In this document: positions 15,308-23,980 of the stretch, one piece after another
Position numbering within the stretch: position 1 is the first letter of the stretch
Layout: every line of letters begins with the position of its first letter
Source: Gp1-AA145 sp963757135
GTDB lineage: Bacteria; Acidobacteriota; Terriglobia; Terriglobales; Acidobacteriaceae
DNA: 64,000 nt
NCBI GenBank assembly: GCA_963757135.1
Contig: CAVWQE010000006.1
Coordinates: forward strand, 434,001-498,000
Direction: 5' to 3'
The notes under the pieces: generated by a model
Seen by the model: the letters and a program-made list of their open reading frames with translations, nothing else
Databases searched by the model: none
What the model was told of the DNA's origin: nothing
Made by a program: the position numbers and the translations under genes

Positions 15308-16485
15308 TGGTAGAGCCTACTCACATCGTATCCCCCTAGCGAAGTTAAAATGCTTGAGCGAGAAACGCGTTAGGGAGCTGGCCGGACGGCTCCGCAAAAG
15401 CCGGGAGGCCAGCGACCGGGACTACAATCCGCTGTGTCCACCGCCTACTTCGTCCTGATTCGCGAGATGAGAGACGCCTACAATCATCGCTTGCGTTTGG
15501 TGCAGTCGGCTCGACAACGCGGCATCAAACCCACCGCCCGCTTGTTTCAAACCACCGTTCCCACTGTGCGCAAGTGGCTGCGCCGTTATCAGCAGCAAGG
15601 ACCGCGCGGCCTCATCGAAGTTTCTCGCGCCCCTCATCGCCAGCCCGGCAAGACTCCCGCCGACATCGAACAGCAGGTCGTCGCACTCCGCCAGCAGCTG
15701 TTCACCTTCGGAGCTCGTCGTCTTATTCGGGAGTTCGACCTTCCTCTCAGTCATCGTGCCTTGGAACGCATCTGGCGCCATCATGGCCTGCTCAAAAAAC
15801 GACCGCGCAAGTATCAGCGCAAACAAGACCTCGCCCACATCAAAGCCACCTGGCGCGTCTTTCAGCAGATCTCCGCCGACACCAAGGATCTCGACGATAT
15901 TCCCCGCTACTGGCCGCAGGCCCAGGCTTTCGATCTGCCGGCCGTCGAATACACCGCCCGCGAAGTGCGCAGCGGCCTGCTGTTCTGGGCTTTTGCCGAG
16001 CGCCGTTCTGCGGCTGCCAGTTCCATCTTTGCCGCCCGTATCCAGCAGCACCTCGATCGTTGCGGCATCTCTCTGCGCGATCTGGTCTGGCAGACCGACA
16101 ACGGCTCCGAGTTCATCGGTGGCCACGATCGTCGCGGTCACCCCACCGGATTCCCCACCGCTTTAGGCGACAGCCAGCACGTTCGCATCCCTCCCGCCGC
16201 TCACACCTTCCAGAGCGATGTGGAAACCGTTCACCGCCTCGTCGAAGATGAGTTCTTTGACCTGGAATCGTTCCACAGTCGGGGCGACTTCCTCGCCAAA
16301 GCCTTTACCTACCAGCTCTACTTCAACCTGGTCCGTCCCAACTCTCATAAACAAAACCTCAGCCCTTGGCAGATCGTCGAGCAACTCCAACCCCGCTGGC
16401 CGCTCCAACTCTGTTTGCTTCCACCTGTTTTCTTGGACTATTACTTGAACCACTCCGGGGGATACGATCTCCCTAGGCACCCCTG
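15308..16485 (+). mobile_element. IS481-like insertion sequence, 1,178 bp, with 14-bp target duplication
   Basis: The 14 bases TTTTCGTGGCATCA occur directly repeated at 15294-15307 and 16486-16499. Just inside each copy, at exactly equal distance (17 bases), lies the inverted repeat ATCGTATCCCCC (15325-15336) / GGGGGATACGAT (16457-16468), and a GCCTA is also shared within the 17-base tips. This is a target duplication flanking terminal inverted repeats. The element lies between a secreted-protein gene and the GAF gene, disrupting neither coding sequence. It encodes one DDE transposase. Confidence 0.85.
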
Positions 16486-16606
16486 TTTTCGTGGCATCAA
16501 CTTGCATCGTCACGGTTTGCCTGTAGCTTTCGTATCTGTTTTCTCCGGATTAATCACCGCCAGATTCGCCGGTGCGTCAGGATGCACCCCAAAATCCCAA
16601 ACATAG
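15434..16606 (+). CDS. IS481-like DDE transposase, C-terminus read through into host DNA
   Basis: The 390-residue product has an N-terminal helix-turn-helix (about 20-60, ARLFQTTVPTVRKWLRRYQ) and an rve-type DDE core: Asp in SADTKD, Asp in VWQTDNGSEF, Glu in QSDVETVHRLVEDEF. The stop codon at 16604-16606 lies 121 bases outside the right end of the element, so the last about 40 residues come from flanking chromosome, antisense to the next gene. The true IS-encoded protein ends around GGYDLPRHP. The start is GTG at 15434. Whether it is active is unknown. Confidence 0.88.
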   Translation: MSTAYFVLIREMRDAYNHRLRLVQSARQRGIKPTARLFQTTVPTVRKWLRRYQQQGPRGLIEVSRAPHRQPGKTPADIEQQVVALRQQLFTFGARRLIREFDLPLSHRALERIWRHHGLLKKRPRKYQRKQDLAHIKATWRVFQQISADTKDLDDIPRYWPQAQAFDLPAVEYTAREVRSGLLFWAFAERRSAAASSIFAARIQQHLDRCGISLRDLVWQTDNGSEFIGGHDRRGHPTGFPTALGDSQHVRIPPAAHTFQSDVETVHRLVEDEFFDLESFHSRGDFLAKAFTYQLYFNLVRPNSHKQNLSPWQIVEQLQPRWPLQLCLLPPVFLDYYLNHSGGYDLPRHPCFRGINLHRHGLPVAFVSVFSGLITARFAGASGCTPKSQT

Positions 16607-17490
16607 CTGTTCATCCCCTGCGTGCCCAGCATTTCGGCGAGCGCATATTCGCCGGGTGGCAGCGGAGCCTTTGGCGTGATCTTGATCCATCCTTCTCCCA
16701 TTTGCTCATCTGTCGTCGGGATGGTGTCCTGCTCCTGCGTCACTTTCCCATAAACCGCAGTCTTGATCTCTCCCACAATCCGGCGATCTCCCTTGACCTC
16801 CACCCGGACAATCCGGAATCGGTCCCAGGGCAGCTCAGCCGAAGGCTTCTTGTTTTCCTTGGATTTTTTGCCGACGGTGGGTTGGGCTGGAGCTTCCGGC
16901 TCTTCTTCTCCGTTCATCGGCGAGAGATTGATGTATATAGTCGGCAACGATGCATGCACGTGGATCTTTGAACTCGGGCCGGCCAATTCGACCGTGTGCT
17001 TAGCTCCAGAAATGGGATTGATCGCAGCCCGGAACACGTTCTTCTTCGTCTGGCGGTTCACTTCCCCGTTATTCTGGTCGAGCGGAACGAGTTGGGGTCC
17101 GGTCAGATAGGTGTCCAGCGCAAAAATGCCGCCCTCAGCGGGCAGGCGCAATCCAGGCGCCACGTGCGGCGATAGGGCTTCTTTCTCCTGACGCTCCTCT
17201 TCGAGTTCCTTATCGAGGGCAATTGCTTCCGGCGACTGCTTCCCGGCCGCCCGGTCTTTTTCGTATTTATTCGTGGCGTCCCAATCGATCAGCGAATCCG
17301 GAACGTCCTCCCACTCATTGCGCTCGGCGCTGAAGTAATGCACCCGGTCGCCCTGCAGTTCGAACTTGGTCACGATCTGGTAAGAACCGTCTTTCAGAAC
17401 GAGGCGCTTGGTGGTCTGCTGGGCGGAGCCCTGCTGACTCCGCAGCACGGATAAAAGAATAACGACACAAAAGAGGCAACGCCGGACCAT
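16510..17490 (-). CDS. Secreted conserved acidobacterial protein (326 aa)
   Basis: A signal peptide (about 1-23, ending GSAQQ) is followed by a segment like a short SH3-type domain (RLVLKDGSYQIVTKFELQGD, about 28-60). A charged helix (80-105) and a beta-rich middle come next, then a Lys/Pro-rich linker (about 200-220) and a C-terminal domain containing PLPPGEYALAEMLG and VWDFGVH. This architecture is frequent in Acidobacteriota secreted proteins of unknown function. The gene ends 10 bases from the IS481 target duplication. Confidence 0.65.
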   Translation of the reverse strand: MVRRCLFCVVILLSVLRSQQGSAQQTTKRLVLKDGSYQIVTKFELQGDRVHYFSAERNEWEDVPDSLIDWDATNKYEKDRAAGKQSPEAIALDKELEEERQEKEALSPHVAPGLRLPAEGGIFALDTYLTGPQLVPLDQNNGEVNRQTKKNVFRAAINPISGAKHTVELAGPSSKIHVHASLPTIYINLSPMNGEEEPEAPAQPTVGKKSKENKKPSAELPWDRFRIVRVEVKGDRRIVGEIKTAVYGKVTQEQDTIPTTDEQMGEGWIKITPKAPLPPGEYALAEMLGTQGMNSYVWDFGVHPDAPANLAVINPEKTDTKATGKP

Positions 17491-17557
17491 GTTCCCTCTA
17501 GTTTACTGCTGAATCCGGCGCGGAGTGCGGAGCCCATGGAGCCCGTCGGACGTCCAA

Positions 17558-18162
17558 AAGTCCCAGCCCGAAGGAAGTCCCGCAGGGACGTCCCAAGAGA
17601 GGCAACGCCCGGTCCATAACCCACACAAGTACGTAGGACTGTCCGAAATTCTCCCAAACCAAAAGAAGTCCGCAGGACGCCCCAGCTTAGCCCAGCACGG
17701 CATTGCTGGGTACGTTAGATCAGCGGAGCCCAAGTCCCGGAGGGACGACCCGGTCTTAGCCCTGCAACGAGGAAGTCCCGCAGGGACGGCCCAGCTTAGC
17801 CCAGCACGGCAGTGCTGGGTAGGCTCGATCAGCGGAGCCCAAGTCCCGGAGGGACGACCCGATCTTAGCCCTGCACGAGGAAGTCCCGCAGGGACGTCCC
17901 AGCTTAGCCCAGCACGGCAGTGCTGGGTAGGCTCGATCAGCGGAGCCCAAGTCCTGGAGGGACGATCCGATCTTAGCCCTGCACGAGGAAGTCCCACAGG
18001 GACGGCCCAGCTTAGCCCAGCACGGCAGTGCTGGGTACGTTAGATCAGCGGAGCCCAAGTCCCGGAGGGACGACCCGATCGCGCAGGTCCGCCTGTATCG
18101 TCCCTCCGGGACTCAGATTCCTTTTTACGCTCACCCAGCGCTTCCGCGCTGGGCTAAGTTCG
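17558..18162. repeat. 108-bp tandem array of REP-like palindromes
   Basis: Four copies of a unit of 108-109 bases follow each other. Each has the hairpin CCCAGCACGGCAGTGCTGGG (about 17691, 17800, 17908, 18016) and the short dyads AGTCCCGGAGGGAC and AGTCCCGCAGGGAC. A further CCCAGCG/CGCTGGG hairpin near 18132-18152 closes the array. It fills most of the 838-base gap before pyrG. The same words flank the RAYT gene at 21,169-21,615 and recur at 23,894-23,947, pointing to one REP family. Open frames within the array are repeat artefacts. Confidence 0.85.
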
Positions 18163-18328
18163 ACCTTCATTGATTGTGAGAAGCAAGAATTCGCTATTTC
18201 CTCCCTAAAGTTGGGCGGGATCTGATGTCACCATAAAATCTTCTTTTCCCTCCAAAACCTTTTCTGTCATAATTGATTGTGCACGCCAGCCTGCACAATT
18301 TTCCAATACAACTTAGAGCGAGGCAACG

Positions 18329-19999
18329 ATGTCGGCAAAGTACATCTTTGTAACCGGCGGTGTAGTGTCTTCATTGGGCAAGGGATTGGCGGCGGCTTCG
18401 CTCGGATGCCTGCTGGAAAGCCGCGGGATCAAAGTCAATCTCATGAAGTTCGACCCGTATCTGAACGTCGATCCGGGCACCATGTCTCCCTTTCAGCATG
18501 GCGAAGTGTTCGTCACCGATGACGGCGCCGAAACCGACCTTGACCTCGGCCACTACGAGCGCTTCACCCACGCCAAACTCTCCCGCGACAACAACTGGAC
18601 CACCGGCCGCATTTACGAGCAGATCATCGCCAAGGAGCGGCGCGGAGACTATCTCGGCAAAACCGTCCAGGTGATTCCGCACGTCACTAACGAGATCAAG
18701 TCGGCGATGAAGAAGGTCGCGCAAGATGTTGATGTAGCGATAGTTGAGATCGGCGGCACCGTCGGCGACATCGAGTCGCTGCCTTTCATGGAAGCCATCC
18801 GCCAGATGCGACAGGAACTGGGCCGCGAAAATACTTTGTTCGTTCATGTGACGCTGGTGCCATTCATTGCCGCCGCTCAGGAGCTCAAGACCAAGCCGAC
18901 CCAGCACTCGGTAAAAGAACTGCTTAGCATCGGAATTCAGCCGGACATCTTGCTCTGCCGAACCGACCGATTCCTGTCCAAAGACATCAAGTCGAAAATT
19001 GCGCTCTTCTGTAACGTAGAGGAAGAGGCGGTCATCACTGCAAAAGACGTTGCCTCTATCTACGAAGTCCCGCTGGTGTTCTCGCGAGAAGGCGTGGACT
19101 CGCTGGCGCTGAAATATCTGCACCTCGAACCTAAAGAGCGCGATCTGAAGCAGTGGAAAGAACTCGTCCACAACGTCTACAACCCCAAGGACGACGTCAA
19201 CATTGCGATTGTCGGCAAGTATGTCGAGTACGAAGATTCCTACAAGTCCCTGAAAGAAGCGCTGGTTCATGGCGCCCTCGCGCACAACTTGAAGCTGGGT
19301 GTGAATTGGATTGAAGCCGAAGGACTTGAAGCCGGCCAACAAGCCTGCAAGGAGCAACTCGCCGACTATGACGGCATTCTCGTCCCCGGCGGATTTGGCA
19401 AACGCGGGATCGAAGGCATGTTGCAGGCTATCCGCTATGCGCGAGAACAAAAAGTCCCTTACTTCGGAATCTGCCTGGGTATGCAGACCGCTTGCATCGA
19501 GTTCGCCCGCGACGTCTGTGGGCTGGCCGAAGCCAACTCCAGCGAGTTTGATCCGGCGACGCAGCATCGCGTGATCTACAAACTGCGCGAACTGCGCGGC
19601 GTAGAGGAACTTGGCGGCACCATGCGACTGGGCGCCTGGACCTGCAAAATCGAACCGGGCACTCTGGCCCACAAGATATACGGTCAGTCGGAAATCAGCG
19701 AGCGCCACCGGCATCGTTACGAGTTCAATCGCGAGTATGAATCGCTGCTGACGGCAGCGGGCTTGCGTATCTCCGGTTCGACTCCCGATGGAACTTACGT
19801 CGAAATGGTCGAACTGCCCGACCATCCGCACTTTATCGGCTGCCAATTTCATCCCGAGTTCAAGTCGAAGCCGCTCGAGCCGCATCCGCTGTTCCGAACA
19901 TTCGTCGGAGCTGCCTACGAGCGCAAGCAGAAACGCCTCGCCGATAAAGAGACAGCCGCCGTCGAAATGTTTCATCGGCCGGTGAAAGTCGCGAGATAA
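18329..19999 (+). CDS. pyrG: CTP synthase
   Basis: A 556-residue enzyme, normal length, that makes CTP from UTP, ATP and glutamine in the cytoplasm. The N-terminal synthetase domain begins KYIFVTGGVVSSLGKGL (ATP loop) and continues with DPYLNVDPGTMSP and EIGGTVGDIES. The C-terminal glutaminase has GGFGKRGIEG, the nucleophile Cys in FGICLGMQTA, and the catalytic HPEF. The ATG follows GAGGCAAC. kdsA comes next on the same strand, a common pairing, although a palindromic repeat separates them. Confidence 0.97.
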   Translation: MSAKYIFVTGGVVSSLGKGLAAASLGCLLESRGIKVNLMKFDPYLNVDPGTMSPFQHGEVFVTDDGAETDLDLGHYERFTHAKLSRDNNWTTGRIYEQIIAKERRGDYLGKTVQVIPHVTNEIKSAMKKVAQDVDVAIVEIGGTVGDIESLPFMEAIRQMRQELGRENTLFVHVTLVPFIAAAQELKTKPTQHSVKELLSIGIQPDILLCRTDRFLSKDIKSKIALFCNVEEEAVITAKDVASIYEVPLVFSREGVDSLALKYLHLEPKERDLKQWKELVHNVYNPKDDVNIAIVGKYVEYEDSYKSLKEALVHGALAHNLKLGVNWIEAEGLEAGQQACKEQLADYDGILVPGGFGKRGIEGMLQAIRYAREQKVPYFGICLGMQTACIEFARDVCGLAEANSSEFDPATQHRVIYKLRELRGVEELGGTMRLGAWTCKIEPGTLAHKIYGQSEISERHRHRYEFNREYESLLTAAGLRISGSTPDGTYVEMVELPDHPHFIGCQFHPEFKSKPLEPHPLFRTFVGAAYERKQKRLADKETAAVEMFHRPVKVAR

Positions 20000-20006
20000 A
20001 ATCCTC

Positions 20007-20121
20007 AACCACAGAGGGCGCAAAGTTATACTGGGGAAAGGCACCGAGAAATTGTGAAGACATCGAGTTCGATCGCTTTCTCTGTGACTTTCCTCCGTGT
20101 AACTCAGTGCCCTCTGTGGTT
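20007..20121. repeat. Imperfect long inverted repeat (MITE-like), 115 bp
   Basis: The outer 13 bases AACCACAGAGGGC (20007-20019) are exactly complementary to GCCCTCTGTGGTT (20109-20121). Pairing continues imperfectly inward for about 33 bases in each arm. It occupies the whole pyrG-kdsA gap. It could act as a terminator or a folded RNA, but looks like a miniature dispersed repeat. Confidence 0.7.
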
Positions 20122-20140
20122 AAGCCTTTGACGTTGATTC

Positions 20141-20983
20141 ATGAGCCTCTCCTTCCAAATCGATGGGATCAATGTCGGCTCCGGCAACCTGTTTCTCATT
20201 GCCGGCCCGTGCGTCATTGAAAGCGAAAAGCACGCACTCTTCATGGCGGAAGTGATCAAGGGCGTGACCCGCTCGCTGAACGTACCGTTCATCTTCAAAG
20301 CCTCTTACGACAAGGCTAACCGCACTTCGATTCGCAGCTTTCGCGGACCCGGTCTCACCGAAGGCCTCCGCATCCTGAAAAAAGTAAAAGACGAAGTGCA
20401 CGTTCCGATTCTCACCGACGTTCACGAATCCGCTGACGTACCGAAGGTGGCGGAGGTCGCCGACGTTCTGCAGATTCCGGCTTTTCTCTGCCGACAGACT
20501 GATCTCGTCGTTGCTGCCGGCATGACCGAACGCGCGGTGAACATAAAAAAAGGCCAGTTCGTCTCACCCTGGGACATGAAGCACATTGTCGAGAAATGCC
20601 GTTCGGCGGGAAATGATCGCGTGTTCGTGACCGAACGCGGAGCCAGTTTCGGCTATAACAATCTGGTCGTTGATATGCGATCGCTGGCAATCATGCGCAA
20701 GTTCGCGCCGGTTGTCTTCGACGCCACCCATTCCGTCCAACTACCTTCCGCCTCCGCCGACGGCGACCATGCAGTCAGCGGCGGCCAGCCTGAATTCATA
20801 CCTCTGCTATCGCGCGCAGCCGTTGCCGCCGGCGTCGATGGCGTATTCATGGAAGTCCACGACAATCCCAAAGAGGCCAAATCCGACGGCGCCAATGCCC
20901 TCGAATCAACCAAGTTGCGTGGAGTGTTGAAAGAGTTGCTGGCTGTGCAGAGAGCAGTTGCGGAAGCCCGCGCGAAGCCGTAG
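20141..20983 (+). CDS. kdsA: 3-deoxy-8-phosphooctulonate (KDO-8-P) synthase
   Basis: A 280-residue cytoplasmic enzyme that condenses phosphoenolpyruvate with arabinose 5-phosphate, feeding lipopolysaccharide core synthesis. Family motifs are LIAGPCVIES, FKASYDKANRTS, PILTDVHE, QIPAFLCRQTDL and FDATHSVQLP. Length is normal. The presence of KDO synthesis fits a Gram-negative envelope. Confidence 0.97.
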   Translation: MSLSFQIDGINVGSGNLFLIAGPCVIESEKHALFMAEVIKGVTRSLNVPFIFKASYDKANRTSIRSFRGPGLTEGLRILKKVKDEVHVPILTDVHESADVPKVAEVADVLQIPAFLCRQTDLVVAAGMTERAVNIKKGQFVSPWDMKHIVEKCRSAGNDRVFVTERGASFGYNNLVVDMRSLAIMRKFAPVVFDATHSVQLPSASADGDHAVSGGQPEFIPLLSRAAVAAGVDGVFMEVHDNPKEAKSDGANALESTKLRGVLKELLAVQRAVAEARAKP

Positions 20984-20989
20984 CGTTGC

Positions 20990-21180
20990 CGAGACTGCAG
21001 TCCTGCTGGGCCGCTTTGCGGAGGTCCCGAGCTTGCGATTGTCGGCGGGTGACCATCGCGGGAGGTCGGCCGTCCCTCCGGGACTTCCCTTCCTTCACTT
21101 CGCCTTCCCAGGACTACCGTCCTGGGTACACGGACCATACTGACTCAAGTCCCGTAGGGACGACCGAGTCAACCCAGCAC
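20990..21180. repeat. REP-like palindromes downstream of the RAYT gene
   Basis: The stretch holds CGTCCCTCCGGGACT (about 21071), CCAGGACTACCGTCCTGGG (about 21108) and AGTCCCGTAGGGACGACC (about 21146). These are the same short dyads as in the 108-bp array. They lie between kdsA and the convergently placed transposase gene and overlap its 3' end slightly. Confidence 0.7.
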
Positions 21181-21615
21181 ATGAGCCGGGTCATAATCAA
21201 TCCCATGTCTCTTCAACAATTCCATGAACTCCTCATCGAAACTCCTCTTCGCATGATGTTCCCTTTGATTTTCGATGTATCTCACCACGCTCTCCGTCTG
21301 CGACGCGCTTACGCTGAACGCGCCGTAACCTTCCTGCCACGAAAAATCTTTGACCGCGGTTTCGTTCAGCCATTTCGAGGAACACGCCTTCAAAATCTGG
21401 ATCGCCTTTGAGAGAGGAATCGTCGCGGGTAGAACCATCAGCACGTGAGCGTGATCTTCAACGCCGCCAACTTTCATCGCTTCGAAGCCGTGATTTCTCG
21501 CAATGCCAGCCATGTACGGCCACAGTTTGGACTGTACGGCTTCGCCGATTCGTTTCTCGCGGTTCTTCGTACTGAATACCAGATGAATCCGATTGCTCGA
21601 ATATGAGTGCGACAT
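21169..21615 (-). CDS. REP-associated tyrosine transposase (Y1, RAYT-type)
   Basis: A 148-residue IS200/IS605-like single-domain transposase. The metal-binding H-x-H motif is in EDHAHVLMVLP (His 55 and 57) and the catalytic Tyr is in VVRYIENQREHH (Tyr 113). The N-terminal SSNRIHLVFSTKNRE is typical. Such enzymes mobilise REP palindromes as single strands. Here the gene is bounded on both sides by the dyads that make up the array at 17.6-18.1 kb, which supports its being the enzyme for those repeats. Confidence 0.88.
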   Translation of the reverse strand: MSHSYSSNRIHLVFSTKNREKRIGEAVQSKLWPYMAGIARNHGFEAMKVGGVEDHAHVLMVLPATIPLSKAIQILKACSSKWLNETAVKDFSWQEGYGAFSVSASQTESVVRYIENQREHHAKRSFDEEFMELLKRHGIDYDPAHVLG

Positions 21616-21790
21616 CGGTCGTCCCTCCGGGGCTTACTCTCGACCGCTCCCCACCCAGGACTTCCGTCCCTTCGACAAGCTCAGGGCAGGCTCTGGGCTA
21701 AGCTGGGCCGCTCCTTTGGGACTGTTGCTCGCGCCTGATTGCCCGGTCAAGCTGCGCCGTCCCTTCGGGACTCTACCTCAATACGAGTCT
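21616..21790. repeat. REP-like palindromes upstream of the RAYT gene
   Basis: This region contains GTCGTCCCTCCGGGGCTT, CCCAGGACTTCCGTCCCTTC, GCTCTGGGCTAAGCTGGG and CGTCCCTTCGGGACTCTACC. All are variants of the dyads on the other side of the transposase. The frame of the next gene stays open through them, but the translation is repeat-derived. Confidence 0.65.
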
Positions 21791-21976
21791 GAAACGACGG
21801 TTCGTGATGAATTTTTGTCATCGGAGTTCCCGATCTGGAACGCGGCATCTGATTGTCGTTACTCGTCGCGCCGCCGACCCGCCCTTTTGCCTTGCTCTTC
21901 CGCTTCTGCGACACTGAACTCTGCGCATCTGCGCACGCACAAAATCAATTTGCCTACGCACGAATTTCTTCCCGCC

Positions 21977-22783
21977 ATGAATGCAATCGCCCGCGAAGCC
22001 GGCGCGTTGCTGATGGAACACTTCGACCGGCACATCAAAATTGAATATAAGGGCGATGCCGACCTGGTCACAGCTGCCGACCGCAAATCGGAGGCCCTGA
22101 TCCGCGAGCGTATTCGTGCACTGTGGCCGACGCACGATATTCTTGGCGAAGAAGAAGGCCTGCGCGATACCGGCAGCGAATACCGCTGGTATGTTGACCC
22201 GCTCGACGGCACCACCAACTTCGCGCATGGATTTCCCGTATTCTGCGTTTCGATGGCGCTACAGCACAAAGACCAGACCATCGCCGGCGTTTGCTTCGAT
22301 CCCACTCGCAATGAACTCTTCGCGGCTGAGCGTGGCTGCGGAGCCTTTTTAAACGACGTCCCGATTCACGTTTCGAAAACCGGCAAGTTGAAGGAGTCGC
22401 TCGTGGCCACGGGTTTCCCCAGCCACAAACGACACAAAAATCCGAACATTTACTTCTATCACCAGATCACACTGCGCACACACGGCGTGCGCCGCGCGGG
22501 ATCGGCGGCGCTTGATCTTTGCTATGTCGCCTCTGGACGCCTTGACGGCTTTTGGGAATTTAATCTCAATCCGTGGGACACCGCGGCAGGCGTGCTGATT
22601 TTGGAGGAGGCAGGGGGGCGCGTGACAAATTTCGCCGGAGGTCCGTTTGAGTTGAACAGTCGCGAAACCCTGGCGTCAAATGGAGTGATCCACGAAGCAT
22701 TCATGCACGAGTTCGCCGAAATCTTTGCCGGCCGGGGCCTGGAGCCGCTGCCCGATCCGAGGAAGTATGCGGAAAAGCATTAG
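21977..22783 (+). CDS. suhB: Inositol-1-monophosphatase family enzyme (SuhB-like)
   Basis: A Mg-dependent, Li-sensitive phosphatase fold of about 268 residues. Metal-binding motifs are GEEEG (about 57) and DPLDGTTNFAHG (about 74-85), and the C-terminal signature is LNPWDTAAGVLILEEAGGRV. It hydrolyses inositol phosphates or similar sugar phosphates. The ATG at 21977 starts just inside the usual first helix; a TTG at 21950 would add nine residues and fits the family better, so the true start is uncertain. The gene overlaps the next by 17 bases. Confidence 0.85.
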   Translation: MNAIAREAGALLMEHFDRHIKIEYKGDADLVTAADRKSEALIRERIRALWPTHDILGEEEGLRDTGSEYRWYVDPLDGTTNFAHGFPVFCVSMALQHKDQTIAGVCFDPTRNELFAAERGCGAFLNDVPIHVSKTGKLKESLVATGFPSHKRHKNPNIYFYHQITLRTHGVRRAGSAALDLCYVASGRLDGFWEFNLNPWDTAAGVLILEEAGGRVTNFAGGPFELNSRETLASNGVIHEAFMHEFAEIFAGRGLEPLPDPRKYAEKH

Positions 22784-23726
22784 CCGTTTGTCGTCGGTCG
22801 TTGGTTGGCCAAAGAACGCGCGTTGGCCAAAGAACGCGCGCGCGATTGGAGTTCTTCTGCCGCTGATGGCGCTCTCGGCGACGGCCGCTCAACCTCCTGA
22901 CGCCGCCTATGTAAAAGATTTCGACAAATGGAAAGCAGAACTCGTCGATGACTTGAAGCAGAACTGGTTGCCACTGGCCGGATTGTTCTGGCTCAAGCCC
23001 GGCGCGAACACTTTCGGCAGCGCCGGTGATAATGCCATCGTGCTTCCGTCGGGGCCGGAGCACGCGGGTGTGTTTGGGTTGCAAGGCACGGATGTTTCGG
23101 TCGCATTTGAAAAAAAGGGGGGCGACTTTAAGCTCTCAGGTGGGGATTCGGAAGGCGGGGCAAAGCTGCAAGCCGACATCACCGGTAAGCCGACTCTGAT
23201 TGAACTCGGCAGCCTCACTCTGCGCGTGATCAAGCGCGGCGACCGCATAGGCATTCGCGTGAAAGATCTCAACAGCGCGGCCGTGCGTAATTATCCCGGG
23301 CCGGTGTTCTTCCCTCTCGATATGAGCTATCGAGTGACCGGCACTTTTGTCCCTTCGGACGGCAAACGCACGGTGGACGTTCCCAATGTGCTCGGCGATG
23401 TCACGCCCGTTCCCGTGACGGGGGAAATTCACTTCAAACTCAATGGCCAGGACCTCACTCTCACTGCGCTTGGCGGCGATCCCGCCAAAGGCCTGAGCTT
23501 TGTTATCGGTGACCTCACCGGCAAGACGGATACTTATCCCGGCGGCCGGTTCCTCGATACCGATGCGGTTGTGGACGGCAAAGTCGTCCTCGATTTCAAC
23601 CGCGCCTACAGTCCACCGTGCGCGGTGACGCCGTACGCGACATGCCCTCTTGCGCCAAAAGAAAACCGTTTGCCGGTAGCGGTTGTGGCAGGCGAGAAAT
23701 ACGACCGTAAGCACGCCCATCATTAG
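22767..23726 (+). CDS. DUF1684 secreted protein
   Basis: About 319 residues, starting at the ATG at 22767 inside the end of suhB. The N-terminal 40 residues are a long signal sequence with a hydrophobic core AIGVLLPLMALSATAA. The mature protein shows DUF1684 hallmarks: FDKWKAELVDDLKQNWLPLAGLFWL and the C-terminal FNRAYSPPCAVTPYATCPLAP with two Cys. The family's function is unknown. An exact 18-bp tandem duplication (22805-22822, 22823-22840) doubles WPKNAR in the pre-core of the signal peptide. Confidence 0.8.
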   Translation: MRKSISRLSSVVGWPKNARWPKNARAIGVLLPLMALSATAAQPPDAAYVKDFDKWKAELVDDLKQNWLPLAGLFWLKPGANTFGSAGDNAIVLPSGPEHAGVFGLQGTDVSVAFEKKGGDFKLSGGDSEGGAKLQADITGKPTLIELGSLTLRVIKRGDRIGIRVKDLNSAAVRNYPGPVFFPLDMSYRVTGTFVPSDGKRTVDVPNVLGDVTPVPVTGEIHFKLNGQDLTLTALGGDPAKGLSFVIGDLTGKTDTYPGGRFLDTDAVVDGKVVLDFNRAYSPPCAVTPYATCPLAPKENRLPVAVVAGEKYDRKHAHH

Positions 23727-23980
23727 CAAGCGCTTGCCTATCGTCGACAACCCGGGCGCACCCAGAGAGTGCAATTGCGAACGTGGTTGTTCGAGAAACA
23801 CTTCCTAACGGCGCAAAGTTGACGAAAGGCCATCGTCGAGAAACAGACCGCGTGATACTTCACCCCAGCCGCGAAGCGCCGGCACATAAATAGCCCAGGG
23901 CGTAAACCCTGGGTAGCGCGGGAAGATAACTGAGTCCCGTAGGGACGGCACGGCGGCGTAAAATAGAGCCTGAGGCACTC
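23727..23980. repeat. REP-like palindromes before the aconitase gene
   Basis: The gap contains CCCAGGGCGTAAACCCTGGG (23894-23913) and GTCCCGTAGGGAC (23935-23947), the latter matching the dyads around the RAYT gene. No gene is visible. The aconitase start codon is 33 bases beyond the last dyad. Confidence 0.65.

Noticed and set aside
17503..18058. Long repeat-rich open frames in both strands before pyrG
   Set aside because: They translate the 108-bp tandem array and reproduce the same peptide blocks; the DNA palindromes explain the signal.
17558..18162. Possible CRISPR array
   Set aside because: The 108-bp units are similar throughout, with no unique spacers and no cas genes nearby.
18371..20044. 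557-codon open frame on the minus strand opposite pyrG
   Set aside because: It is the mirror of a highly conserved CTP synthase gene in GC-rich DNA; it shows no family motifs and has no ribosome-binding site.
21593..21976. N-terminal extension of the inositol monophosphatase-like gene by 128 codons
   Set aside because: The extension is a translation of REP-like palindromes upstream of the RAYT gene; family similarity starts near 21,950-21,977.
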